A DNA stretch of 64,000 nt from Tenacibaculum sp. 190524A02b. Lineage in GTDB: Bacteria > Bacteroidota > Bacteroidia > Flavobacteriales > Flavobacteriaceae. This document shows, piece after piece, positions 34,276 to 43,032 of the stretch. The notes below the pieces were generated by a model, which saw only the letters and a list, made by a program, of their open reading frames with translations, was not told the DNA's origin and did not search any database. Every line of letters begins with the position of its first letter. Within the stretch, counting starts at the first letter, position 1. The DNA lies in NCBI RefSeq assembly GCF_964036645.1, contig NZ_OZ038525.1, positions 310,001 to 374,000 of the forward strand. Direction: 5' to 3'. The translations under genes were made by a program, and so were the position numbers.

Positions 34276-34563
34276 ATGTTCTTTAAAAAAACAAAAAAAG
34301 TAAAAAAGGAAAACCAAGAGAAGCTCTTGAGATTTCCAAAGATTGATGTATTAGAGCACAGGATTGATCAGGTAAATGATGCTTTGAACCTTAAAAGGGC
34401 ATTCTTTGCTGAAAATTTAAATCGAACAAGACTGAAGATCTTTTTCAATGATCATTCAGGTTTACAAAAAGTTGAAACTTCTGTTTGGACTATTTCTAAA
34501 AAAGCAATTACTCTAAAAAATAATACAGTAATTCCGCTCAGTGATATTGTAGCGGTAGCATAA
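34276..34563 (+). CDS. Conserved 95-residue protein, paralogue of the gene at 22095
   Basis: 95 residues, with the same length and layout as its paralogue: a basic N-terminus, LLRFPKIDVLE (paralogue FLTFPKEEVLN), then RLKIFFNDHSGLQKVETSVWTISKKAITLKNNTVIPLSDIVAV. The conserved core is K.ETS.W...K..I.LK..TVIPL..I. Likely a small beta-barrel, cytosolic, possibly nucleic-acid binding. It differs from its paralogue in having a Lys-rich start (MFFKKTKKVKKE) and an elaborate palindromic promoter. Confidence 0.75.
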   Translation: MFFKKTKKVKKENQEKLLRFPKIDVLEHRIDQVNDALNLKRAFFAENLNRTRLKIFFNDHSGLQKVETSVWTISKKAITLKNNTVIPLSDIVAVA

Positions 34564-34565
34564 AT

Positions 34566-34598
34566 AAAAAAGCCCTCGGAAACTCCGAGGGCTTTTTT
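34566..34598. terminator. Bidirectional GC-rich terminator
   Basis: 15-bp stem AAAAAAGCCCTCGGA/TCCGAGGGCTTTTTT with a 3-nt loop; the strongest terminator in the window. It separates the 95-residue gene from convergent gcvP. Confidence 0.95.
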
Positions 34599-34620
34599 AT
34601 GTTGGTATTTGTCTTGTTTT

Positions 34621-37476
34621 CTAAGCTTCAGCTTCCATATAATCTTCAATAGGATTACAAGAGCACACAAGGTTTCTATCACCAAAAGCGTCATCAACTC
34701 TACGTACAGATGGCCAAAATTTATTTTCAGCAATATAATCTAGAGGAAAAGCAGCTTCTTTACGAGAATAAGGTAAATCCCATTCATCAGCAACTAACAT
34801 TTCTTGTGTATGTGGCGCATTCTTTAAAACATTGTTGTTATCATCTTTAGAAGCGGTATCAATTTCTTTTCGGATAGAAATTAAAGCATCACAAAAACGA
34901 TCTAATTCTGAAATACTTTCACTTTCAGTAGGTTCAACCATGATAGTTCCTGCTACAGGGAAAGATACTGTTGGCGCATGAAATCCGTAATCCATTAGAC
35001 GTTTAGCAATATCTCCAACTTCAATTCCGTTTTGTTTAAATGCTCTACAGTCTAAAATCATTTCATGAGCAGCACGTCCCATTTCACCAGTGTATAATGT
35101 ATCAAAATGACCTTGTAAACGCTCTTTCATGTAATTAGCATTTAAGATAGCATTTTTAGTAGAATTGGTTAATCCGTCAGCTCCTAACATAGCTATATAG
35201 CCATAAGAAATAATACAAGCTAAGGCAGAACCCCAAGGAGCAGCAGAAATAGCGGTAATGGCATTGTCTCCTCCAGTTCCTACTACTGGGTTAGTTGGTA
35301 AAAACGGTACTAATTGAGGAGCTACACAAATTGGTCCAACTCCAGGTCCACCTCCTCCGTGAGGAATGGCAAACGTTTTATGTAAGTTTAAGTGACAAAC
35401 ATCGGCACCAATTGTTGCAGGATTAGTTAATCCAACTTGGGCATTCATGTTTGCACCATCCATATATACTTGACCACCATTGTCATGTATAATTTGAGTG
35501 ATTTCTTTAATGGCTTTTTCATATACACCATGTGTAGATGGATAGGTAACCATTAAAGCAGCTAAGTTATCTTTATGTTTTTCAGCCTTAGCACGTAAAT
35601 CTTCTACATCAATATTACCTCTTTCATCCGTTTTAGTAACTACAACCTTCATTCCAGCCATAATTGCAGAAGCAGGGTTGGTTCCGTGAGCAGAGGCAGG
35701 AATTAAACAGATATTTCTATGAGTATCACCATTAGCTTCATGATAAGCTCTGATTACCATTAAGCCAGCAAATTCTCCTTGTGCTCCAGAGTTTGGTTGT
35801 AATGAAGTACCAGCAAAACCTGTTACAACATTTAATTGTTGTTCTAAGTTTTTAAGCATTTCTTGGTAACCCTCAGCTTGGTTTAATGGAACAAATGGAT
35901 GGATATTACCCCATTGTGGATTGCTTAAAGGTAACATTTCAGAAGCAGCATTTAACTTCATAGTACATGATCCTAACGAAATCATTGAGTGATTTAAAGC
36001 TAAATCTTTACGTTCTAATTTTTTAATATAACGCATCATATCAGTTTCTGATTGATACGTATTGAATACTTCGTTTTCTAAGAAAGTAGTATTTCTTTTT
36101 ACTTCTGTAGGTATTGCATTAGCTGAACTAAATTCTTCAATAGTAATGTCTTGGATATTAAAAGCTTGTTCAAAACAATCAACAATAGCGTTTATTTCTT
36201 TTAAACTTACTGTTTCGTTTACAGAAATAGAAACATGGTTTTCATCAACATAATTAAAGTTAATTCCATTAGCTTCCGCTACACTACGTAATTTAGCAGC
36301 TTCCACTTCAACTAAAATTGTATCAAAGTAAGCTGTGTTTTTTTGCTTAAAACCTAATCTTTCAAGAGCAGATGCAATAGTTGTAGTTGCTGTATGTACT
36401 CTATTAGCTATGTAGTTTAATCCATCTTTTCCATGGTAAACGGCATACATACCAGCCATAACAGCTAATAATACTTGTGCAGTACAAATGTTAGAGGTAG
36501 CTTTTTCACGTTTAATATGTTGTTCACGTGTTTGTAAAGCCATACGTAAAGCTCTGTCTCCATTTCTATCTTTGGTAACACCAATAATACGTCCAGGAAT
36601 ACTACGCTTATATGCTTCTTTAGTTGCAAAGTAACCAGCGTGAGGTCCACCATATCCTAAAGGAATACCAAAGCGTTGCGTAGTTCCAACTACTACATCA
36701 GCACCAAATTCAGCAGGAGCTTTTAATACAACTAATGATAAAATATCCGCTGCTACAGCTACTTTTATATTATTGGCATTTGCTTTAGCTACAAAATCAG
36801 TGTAATCATATACTTGTCCGTGTTTTCCTGGGTATTGTACAATAGCTCCAAAGAATTCATCTGAGAAATCAAAGTTTTCATGATTGTCAATAACTAATTC
36901 AATTCCAATTGGAATAGCACGTGTTTTAAGCACCGATAACGTTTGCGGTAAAATTTCAGAAGAAACAAAGAATTTATTAGCACCAGCTTTTTTCTTAGCT
37001 CTTTCTCTAACATCAAATAATAAAGCCATTGCTTCTGCAGCTGCAGTAGCTTCATCTAATAAAGAAGCATTGGCTAATTCCATTCCAGTTAAATCACAAA
37101 CCATAGTTTGGTAATTAAGTAAAGCTTCTAAACGACCTTGAGCAATCTCTGCTTGGTAAGGTGTATAGGCTGTATACCATCCTGGATTTTCTAATATGTT
37201 TCTTTGAATTACGCTAGGTATAATAGCTTCATGATATCCTAAACCTATATAGCTTTTAAAGACTTTATTCTTTGAGGCTAATTCGTTTATATGATTTAAG
37301 TACTCATATTCACTCATAGCTGGCTCTAAGTCTAGCTCTCCATTTAATCGGATATCATCAGGAATAGTTTCATTAATTAATTGATCTAAAGAATCTACGC
37401 CTATGGTCTTAAGCATGTTTTCATGATCTTTAACACGCGGACCTATATGTCTTAATTGAAATGAATTTGTGTTCAT
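34621..37476 (-). CDS. gcvP: Glycine dehydrogenase (decarboxylating), P protein of the glycine cleavage system
   Basis: 951 residues from the ATG beginning [13 protein letters not shown], the conserved N-terminus; a start 27 bp upstream is less likely. Single-chain P protein with two homologous halves: the N-terminal half has [21 protein letters not shown]; the C-terminal half has [28 protein letters not shown], the PLP-binding [21 protein letters not shown], and ends [24 protein letters not shown]. It decarboxylates glycine and passes aminomethyl to lipoyl-H protein. The gcvT and gcvH genes are not adjacent, which is usual in flavobacteria. Confidence 0.98.
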   Translation of the reverse strand: MNTNSFQLRHIGPRVKDHENMLKTIGVDSLDQLINETIPDDIRLNGELDLEPAMSEYEYLNHINELASKNKVFKSYIGLGYHEAIIPSVIQRNILENPGWYTAYTPYQAEIAQGRLEALLNYQTMVCDLTGMELANASLLDEATAAAEAMALLFDVRERAKKKAGANKFFVSSEILPQTLSVLKTRAIPIGIELVIDNHENFDFSDEFFGAIVQYPGKHGQVYDYTDFVAKANANNIKVAVAADILSLVVLKAPAEFGADVVVGTTQRFGIPLGYGGPHAGYFATKEAYKRSIPGRIIGVTKDRNGDRALRMALQTREQHIKREKATSNICTAQVLLAVMAGMYAVYHGKDGLNYIANRVHTATTTIASALERLGFKQKNTAYFDTILVEVEAAKLRSVAEANGINFNYVDENHVSISVNETVSLKEINAIVDCFEQAFNIQDITIEEFSSANAIPTEVKRNTTFLENEVFNTYQSETDMMRYIKKLERKDLALNHSMISLGSCTMKLNAASEMLPLSNPQWGNIHPFVPLNQAEGYQEMLKNLEQQLNVVTGFAGTSLQPNSGAQGEFAGLMVIRAYHEANGDTHRNICLIPASAHGTNPASAIMAGMKVVVTKTDERGNIDVEDLRAKAEKHKDNLAALMVTYPSTHGVYEKAIKEITQIIHDNGGQVYMDGANMNAQVGLTNPATIGADVCHLNLHKTFAIPHGGGGPGVGPICVAPQLVPFLPTNPVVGTGGDNAITAISAAPWGSALACIISYGYIAMLGADGLTNSTKNAILNANYMKERLQGHFDTLYTGEMGRAAHEMILDCRAFKQNGIEVGDIAKRLMDYGFHAPTVSFPVAGTIMVEPTESESISELDRFCDALISIRKEIDTASKDDNNNVLKNAPHTQEMLVADEWDLPYSRKEAAFPLDYIAENKFWPSVRRVDDAFGDRNLVCSCNPIEDYMEAEA

Positions 37477-37500
37477 TTGTGCTGTTTGTTTTACGTGAGC

Positions 37501-37508
37501 CAAAAATA
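37501..37508 (-). promoter_or_regulatory. -7 promoter box (TATTTTTG) for gcvP
   Basis: Exact TAnnTTTG on the minus strand, 24 bp before the preferred gcvP ATG. No glycine-riboswitch-like structure was seen in this short leader. Confidence 0.4.
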
Positions 37509-37604
37509 ATTAAATTAGATGATTATACTAATATGTTTTTGATGTAAACTGTTAATTTATTAACCGAATATTAACATACTAAACAGATATGCTATTTTTG
37601 TTTA

Positions 37605-38423
37605 ATGAACTATTTGAAAATTATTTTTAATTTTTACATAAATTCTAGTATTCATGTGGCATTGGCGGTTTGTTCTTTGCTTAGAGTTACAGAATTATAT
37701 TTTGAATTACCTTATAATAAAATTTTAAATAATGTAGTATTCTATGGTACTATAACAGGATACAATTTTGTTAAATATGCAGGAGTAGCTAAACTACATC
37801 ATAAAAGTTTGACTAAAAACTTAAAGGTTATTCAAATTTTTTCGTTGATATGCTTTCTTTTGCTGTGTAATTATTTGTGGAGATTACCTGTTGACATTAT
37901 TTTATTTTTTGTTCCATTTGGAGTTTTGACTTTGTTGTATGCTATTCCAGTTTTTAAACGTTTTCAAAAAAGTTTACGAAATATAAGTTATTTGAAAATT
38001 ATTGTAGTTGCTTTTGTATGGGCAGGAGTAACGGTTTTATTGCCTATATATGAGGAGGTAGAAATGTTTAGTCAGTTTAAAGTTTTTGGAGTATTCTTTC
38101 AGCGATTTTTACTAGTTATTGTTCTTATTTTGCCTTTTGATATTAGAGATATGAAGTTTGATGCTATTTCTTTACAAACGATTCCAAAGAAAATAGGGGT
38201 GTTTAAAACAAAATTGTTGGGTGTTTTTTTAGTGGTTATATGTTTTACATTAGAATTATTCATAACAAAAACTTATTACCAACGATTATCTTTATTTTTT
38301 ACATTATTGGTTTTTACTTTTCTTTTATTACAATCTAAGGAGGACCAATCAAGGTATTATAGTTCATTTTTGGTAGAATCAGTACCAATTATTTGGTGGG
38401 GTTTACTAGTGGTTATAACATAA
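37605..38423 (+). CDS. UbiA-like polytopic membrane protein
   Basis: 272 residues with about eight hydrophobic segments. The sequence resembles flavobacterial UbiA-superfamily proteins: an early YNFVKYAG segment where UbiA has its first polar motif, and LPFDIRDMKFDAISLQTIPKKIG, which recalls the second Asp-rich motif (D..D..D) of aromatic prenyltransferases. The first motif is weak, so prenyltransferase activity is uncertain. It is isolated, transcribed away from gcvP. Confidence 0.6.
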   Translation: MNYLKIIFNFYINSSIHVALAVCSLLRVTELYFELPYNKILNNVVFYGTITGYNFVKYAGVAKLHHKSLTKNLKVIQIFSLICFLLLCNYLWRLPVDIILFFVPFGVLTLLYAIPVFKRFQKSLRNISYLKIIVVAFVWAGVTVLLPIYEEVEMFSQFKVFGVFFQRFLLVIVLILPFDIRDMKFDAISLQTIPKKIGVFKTKLLGVFLVVICFTLELFITKTYYQRLSLFFTLLVFTFLLLQSKEDQSRYYSSFLVESVPIIWWGLLVVIT

Positions 38424-38637
38424 GGTTAATTTTATATTGTTGATATTTAGTGTTTAAGCTAGTGGTTTTAGATAATTTATATTTTTAGTGTAGCTTATTT
38501 GTTTTTTTAAAAAATGAATACATGAAATTTAAATAAACTGTAAAAAAATGTGAAAAATTGTAAATGTTATCATTTTGTGATACTTTTTTATCGAATCATT
38601 TGTAATTTGCAGGCATACAATACAACACATATTAATA

Positions 38638-40539
38638 ATGAACACAACAAGTACCTTAAAAAGAAATTATGTTTTTGACTTTGATAGTACATTAACTAAA
38701 GTTGAAGCTTTGGATGTTTTAGCAGAAATAACCTTAGCTAATAATCCTCAGAAAAAAGAGATTATTGAAGGGATTACTAATATAACAAACCTTGGAATTG
38801 ATGGCGAAATTTCATTTCCAGAATCGTTAGAGAGGCGTATTAAAATGTTAGATGCTAAAAAGTCAGATTTAACCCTTTTAATAAAAGAATTAAGAAGAAA
38901 AGTGTCTGTGTCCATTGAAAGAAATAAAGAGTTTTTTGAGCAATTTTCTGATGATATTTATGTAATTTCAGCAGGGTTTAAGGAATTTATAGATCCAATA
39001 GTTGCAGAGTATAATATACCTTCTGAAAGGGTATATGCTAATACTTTTGAATTTGATGACAATGATAGTATTGTTGGCTTTGATAGAGAAAATGTTTTGT
39101 CTACTCATAATGGTAAAATTCAATGTTTAAAAGACTTGAATTTACAAGGTGAGATTCAAGTAATAGGAGATGGGTATAGTGATTATGTTACTAGAGAAGC
39201 TGGTGTAGCGGATACCTTTTTTGCCTACACAGAAAATATTAAAAGAGATAAAACGGTAGCAAATGCTGATTATATTGCTCCAAATTTAGATGAATTTTTA
39301 TACGTAAATAATTTGCCAAGAAAAATATCATACCCAAAAAATAGAATAAAAATTCTATTGTTAGAAAATATACATGTAGATGCTAATACAAAACTTACAG
39401 AAGATGGGTTCTCTGTGGAAACAGTATCAAGAAGTTTGTCAGAGGATGAGCTTATAGAAAAATTAAAAGATGTACATGTTTTAGGAATTCGTTCTAAAAC
39501 ACAGGTTACTAAAAAGGTTATTCAAGCTGCTGAAAAACTAATGGTTGTGTCTGCATTTTGTATTGGGACTAAACAAATAGATTTAGAAGCTTGTAAAGAA
39601 AATGGAATTGTAGTTTTTAATGCGCCTTATAGTAATACTCGTTCTGTTGTTGAATTAGCTATTGGAGAGATCATTATGTTAATGCGTAGTGTTTTTCAAA
39701 GGAGTACAGAGTTACATAATGGGCAATGGAATAAAACAGCTCAAGGATCAAGAGAAGTGCGTGGTAAAAAATTAGGGATTGTTGGGTATGGTAATATAGG
39801 AAAACAACTTTCTGTTTTAGCGGAAGGGTTGGGTATGGATGTATATTATTATGATGTGGAGGATAAGTTGGCTTTAGGAAATGCAACTAGAATTAATACT
39901 TTAAAAGAGTTATTAAATATTTCAGATGTAGTCACGTTACATGTGGACGATAATTCAGCTAATAAAAACTTTATTGGTGAAGAGGAAATAGCTCAAATGA
40001 AAGATGGGGCACATTTAGTGAATCTTTCTAGAGGGTTTGTAGTGGATATTCAAGCGTTGGTAACGGCATTAAAATCAGGTAAGTTAGCTGGTGCTGCTGT
40101 AGATGTTTATCCAGAAGAGCCTAGAAAAAATGGTGATTTTTATACGGAGCTTAAAGGATTGGATAATGTGATTTTAACACCGCATGTTGGGGGTAGTACA
40201 GAAGAAGCTCAAAGAGATATTGCAGATTTTGTACCTAATAAAATAATGGCATATATAAACTCAGGTAATACTGTTGATGCAGTTAATTTCCCTAATATAA
40301 GATTACCTAAGCATAAAAATGCACATCGTTTTTTACATATTCATAAAAATGTTCCTGGTATTATGGCTAAGATTAATAAAGAATTAGCAGCTTACGAGTT
40401 AAATATTACTGGGCAATATCTTTCAACTGATGATAAAGTAGGGTATGTAATTACGGATGTAGATAAAGAATATAATCAGGAAGTTATAGCTAAGCTTAAA
40501 GAGGTTGATGGAACTATAAAGTTTAGAGTACTTTATTAA
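38638..40539 (+). CDS. serA: Bifunctional phosphoserine phosphatase / D-3-phosphoglycerate dehydrogenase (SerB-SerA fusion)
   Basis: 633 residues. Residues ~10-225 are a HAD phosphatase of SerB type: YVFDFDSTLT (Asp14, Asp16), VISAGF (motif II), and VIGDGYSDYV (motif IV). Residues ~230-540 are a 2-hydroxyacid dehydrogenase: GIRSKTQVT, NAD-binding GIVGYGNIGKQ, Arg in LVNLSRGFVVD, Glu in AVDVYPEEP, His in LTPHVGGSTEEAQ. A C-terminal ACT domain (HKNVPGIMAKINKEL) is probably the serine feedback site. The chain covers the first and third steps of serine synthesis; SerC is elsewhere. Known in Bacteroidota, rare outside. Confidence 0.93.
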   Translation: MNTTSTLKRNYVFDFDSTLTKVEALDVLAEITLANNPQKKEIIEGITNITNLGIDGEISFPESLERRIKMLDAKKSDLTLLIKELRRKVSVSIERNKEFFEQFSDDIYVISAGFKEFIDPIVAEYNIPSERVYANTFEFDDNDSIVGFDRENVLSTHNGKIQCLKDLNLQGEIQVIGDGYSDYVTREAGVADTFFAYTENIKRDKTVANADYIAPNLDEFLYVNNLPRKISYPKNRIKILLLENIHVDANTKLTEDGFSVETVSRSLSEDELIEKLKDVHVLGIRSKTQVTKKVIQAAEKLMVVSAFCIGTKQIDLEACKENGIVVFNAPYSNTRSVVELAIGEIIMLMRSVFQRSTELHNGQWNKTAQGSREVRGKKLGIVGYGNIGKQLSVLAEGLGMDVYYYDVEDKLALGNATRINTLKELLNISDVVTLHVDDNSANKNFIGEEEIAQMKDGAHLVNLSRGFVVDIQALVTALKSGKLAGAAVDVYPEEPRKNGDFYTELKGLDNVILTPHVGGSTEEAQRDIADFVPNKIMAYINSGNTVDAVNFPNIRLPKHKNAHRFLHIHKNVPGIMAKINKELAAYELNITGQYLSTDDKVGYVITDVDKEYNQEVIAKLKEVDGTIKFRVLY

Positions 40540-40600
40540 TTGAGGATTAATCTGTAAAAAGCTTTAAATGAATCACTTTTTAGGTTGTTCTTTGAGTTTG

Positions 40601-40658
40601 AAAATTCTACTTTAAAATAAATAGTTATATTTAATCGTTTATTTTAAAGTAGAATTTT
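40601..40658. repeat. Perfect 21-bp inverted repeat upstream of the acyltransferase gene
   Basis: AAAATTCTACTTTAAAATAAA (40601-40621) is exactly complementary to 40638-40658, with a 16-nt loop. It ends 12 bp before the GTG start of the next gene. It may terminate serA transcription (TTTTAATAATT follows) or form a leader hairpin close to the start codon. Confidence 0.85.
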
Positions 40659-40670
40659 AATAATTATTGT

Positions 40671-41468
40671 GTGAAAAAGAATGTAGAATATAGGTCTAGG
40701 CTTACTTTAAGCCCTTGGAGAAAAATTTCTGTAGGATCTTGGAAACCAAAAGGAGACTCATCGATTTATGTATTTGAAGATATTACTGTAGATAAAGTAT
40801 TGTTGTTTTGTAAGCTGCACAAAATTTCTTTTACTTCATTTTTAATAAAGGTTTTATCAAAAACGATACAAGAAAATCCTAGAATAAATAGTGTAATTCG
40901 ATTTGGTAATATATACCAAAGAGAAAACATCTCAGTATTTGCGCATGCTTTAAAAAATAGTTTAGAAGACGATCTTTCTGGGATATTAATAGAAAATGCA
41001 CATACTATAAAAATAGAAGAAGTTGATGCTATTTTTAAAAATGAATTGACAGTATTAAAAGAGGGAAAAGATGCTTATGTTAAGTCAAAAAACAATTTTA
41101 AATTAATTCATCCTTTTTTAGTTAAAAGTATACTTAACTTTTTGAGTTTTATAAGTTATAGTTTAAATATACATTTAAGTTTTTTAAAAATTCCTAAAGA
41201 TTCTTTTGGAAGCATTATGTTAACTAATGTAGGGAGTTTAGGTATAGCAAAAGCATTTTGTCCAATAGCACCATATACAAGAATTCCTATGGTTGTGTCT
41301 GTTGGAGGTGTAACTTTAAAACCGTGGATAGTTGATGGTCAAATACAAAAAGTAAATCTCGTAACTTTTGGATTTACTTTTGATCATAGGATAATGGATG
41401 GCAAGCATTTTGCAGATTTTATAACAACATTTAGAACTTTTTTTGAAACACCTGAATTAATAAAATAA
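40671..41468 (+). CDS. 2-oxoacid dehydrogenase E2-type acyltransferase domain protein, lipoyl-less
   Basis: 265 residues from a GTG start. It consists only of the CoA-dependent acyltransferase catalytic domain: RLTLSPWRKISVGSW at the N-terminus, SFTSFLIKVLSKTIQENPRINS, SIMLTNVGSLGI, and the active-site FTFDHRIMDGKHFADF with catalytic His and Asp. Lipoyl and E1/E3-binding domains are absent, so it is not a dehydrogenase core. Such proteins in Bacteroidota are probably acyltransferases of unknown acceptor. A fatty acid hydroxylase gene follows within 6 bp, suggesting a two-gene lipid-modifying unit. Confidence 0.82.
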   Translation: MKKNVEYRSRLTLSPWRKISVGSWKPKGDSSIYVFEDITVDKVLLFCKLHKISFTSFLIKVLSKTIQENPRINSVIRFGNIYQRENISVFAHALKNSLEDDLSGILIENAHTIKIEEVDAIFKNELTVLKEGKDAYVKSKNNFKLIHPFLVKSILNFLSFISYSLNIHLSFLKIPKDSFGSIMLTNVGSLGIAKAFCPIAPYTRIPMVVSVGGVTLKPWIVDGQIQKVNLVTFGFTFDHRIMDGKHFADFITTFRTFFETPELIK

Positions 41469-41474
41469 TTGCTT

Positions 41475-42116
41475 ATGAAAAATATGGCTTCAGATAATCA
41501 TTATTTATTGCGTTTTTTTACATCTAAAAATCCAATGTATTCACTTATAAAAGTGCTGCCATTATTAGCATTTTTAATATATGTATTAATGAGTAGTCCA
41601 TTTCACTACCTACAAATTATAGCTTTTGGTTTAGGAATTATTTACTGGAGTCTTTTTGAGTATTTTGTACATAGAATTGTTTATCATAAAAGAACTAATA
41701 ACAAAGAGTTGCAATGGTATCTTGATGCTTTTCATTTACATCATCATAAAAATTTAAGAGATTACCGAGTTTTAAATGCCGGTTTTTTATTAGTTTATCC
41801 ATTAGCATTGTCACTTTTACTAATTGTTTACTGGTTTACTAATAGTATAGTACTGATGGCAAGTTTTGGTTTTGGAGCTATACTTTATTATTTGTTTTAT
41901 GAGTACGTACACTATGAAATACATCATAAAATACATAAAACAAAATATTTAAAAAATATTCAGAAATACCACTTATACCATCACTATTATAAATGGAATA
42001 AGAATTTTGGTAATACCACAACTCTTTGGGATAAAGTTTTTGGAACTTATGATGGTACATATAAAACAATTGTTTATACAGAAGAACAAATAAATGATTT
42101 AATATTGAAAAAATAA
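41475..42116 (+). CDS. Fatty acid hydroxylase / sterol desaturase-family membrane enzyme
   Basis: 213 residues from the ATG at 41475 (a TTG 6 bp earlier is possible). Four or so membrane segments and the di-iron His clusters of the family: EYFVHRIVYH, DAFHLHHHKN, YEYVHYEIHHKIHK and YHLYHHYYKWNKNFG. The closing NFGNTTTLWDKVFGTYDG is also characteristic. Family members hydroxylate fatty acids or sterols with O2 and an electron donor; a 2- or 3-hydroxylation of an acyl chain is likely here. Operon with the lipoyl-less acyltransferase; converges on the IclR gene with a 10-bp gap. Confidence 0.88.
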   Translation: MKNMASDNHYLLRFFTSKNPMYSLIKVLPLLAFLIYVLMSSPFHYLQIIAFGLGIIYWSLFEYFVHRIVYHKRTNNKELQWYLDAFHLHHHKNLRDYRVLNAGFLLVYPLALSLLLIVYWFTNSIVLMASFGFGAILYYLFYEYVHYEIHHKIHKTKYLKNIQKYHLYHHYYKWNKNFGNTTTLWDKVFGTYDGTYKTIVYTEEQINDLILKK

Positions 42117-42126
42117 AGTTTACATT

Positions 42127-42903
42127 TTATAAAGAATCAAAATTGCTAACCTCTTTTTCTATTATAGTTGCTCCCTTTTGCAAAATAGAGATATAGCTAT
42201 TGATATTTTCTACTCTAAATCTACTTAAAGGGCCAGAAGCACTTATACTAGCAATAACTTTATTGTTTTTATTTCTGATAGGAATAGCAATACAAACTAA
42301 ACCAGACTCAAGTTCTTCCATGTCTAAAGCATACCCTTGAAGTTGTATTTTTTTTAACTCTTGTTTTAGTTTAGGTTTATTAGCAAGTGTGTTTTGTGTA
42401 AAAGTATCAAGTTTAAGGTTATTTATTGTGTTTTCTTGTTCTATAAAAGGAAGGTAACTTAATAATAATTTTCCAGCTGCTGTAGCATGAATAGGTTCGT
42501 AAGAGCCAATAGAAGTATTTATTTTTAGCCCATGTAAGCTATCAGCTTTATCAATGTGAAAAACTTTATTGTTTTTTAAAACACTTAATAAAACTGTTTC
42601 TTGTATTTCTAAGGCTACATTTTTTATAGGCTCATGAGTAAGTGCTTTAATAGATTTATAAATAGAAACTCTATTTCCTAGTTCATAAAGTTTGCTTCCT
42701 AAACTGTATTTGTCATTATACGTTTGATGTACAATGTTTAAATGCATTAACGTATTTAATAATCTATATGTAGTACTTTTATTATAGCCTGTTTTTTGGG
42801 CTAATTCTCTTACACCCCAAACTTTTTTCTCATCTGTAAAAGCATCCAATAAAGTAAAGGCTTTTTTTACAGACTGGTTGATGTTTTTATCAAGTTCATT
42901 CAT
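42127..42903 (-). CDS. IclR-family transcriptional regulator, probable regulator of the kynurenine operon
   Basis: 258 residues from MNELDKNINQSVKKAF; an ATG 57 bp upstream would add an unlikely Phe/Tyr-rich extension. Winged HTH at ~5-70 (GVRELAQKTGYNKSTTYRLLNTLMHLNIV), then the IclR effector domain (GSYEPIHATAAGKLLLSYLP; ELESGLVCIAIPIRNKNNKVIASISASGP). IclR proteins commonly control aromatic catabolism in response to a pathway intermediate. Divergent placement next to kynU suggests it controls that operon with kynurenine or a downstream metabolite as ligand; this is inferred from location. Confidence 0.88.
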   Translation of the reverse strand: MNELDKNINQSVKKAFTLLDAFTDEKKVWGVRELAQKTGYNKSTTYRLLNTLMHLNIVHQTYNDKYSLGSKLYELGNRVSIYKSIKALTHEPIKNVALEIQETVLLSVLKNNKVFHIDKADSLHGLKINTSIGSYEPIHATAAGKLLLSYLPFIEQENTINNLKLDTFTQNTLANKPKLKQELKKIQLQGYALDMEELESGLVCIAIPIRNKNNKVIASISASGPLSRFRVENINSYISILQKGATIIEKEVSNFDSL

Positions 42904-43032
42904 AAAATTAACACTATAATCTTGACTAAAATAATAAAAATGTATAAATTTATAAAACACCGTTTTGAATAGTGAAACGTTTTTGATAATACTATTAAGT
43001 ATCTTTAAGCATTCGATAAGATTTTGAAAAGC
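42904..43032. promoter_or_regulatory. Divergent promoter/operator region of the IclR gene and kynU
   Basis: 129-bp gap between divergent genes. GTTTTGAATAGTGAAAC (42962-42978) has GTTT/AAAC ends and could be an operator half-palindrome. TATCTTTA (43000-43007) is a 7/8 match to TAnnTTTG in front of kynU. Both assignments are weak. Confidence 0.35.

Noticed and set aside
34621..37603. Glycine riboswitch controlling gcvP
   Set aside because: The predicted leader upstream of gcvP is under 30 nt and shows no paired-helix aptamer structure.
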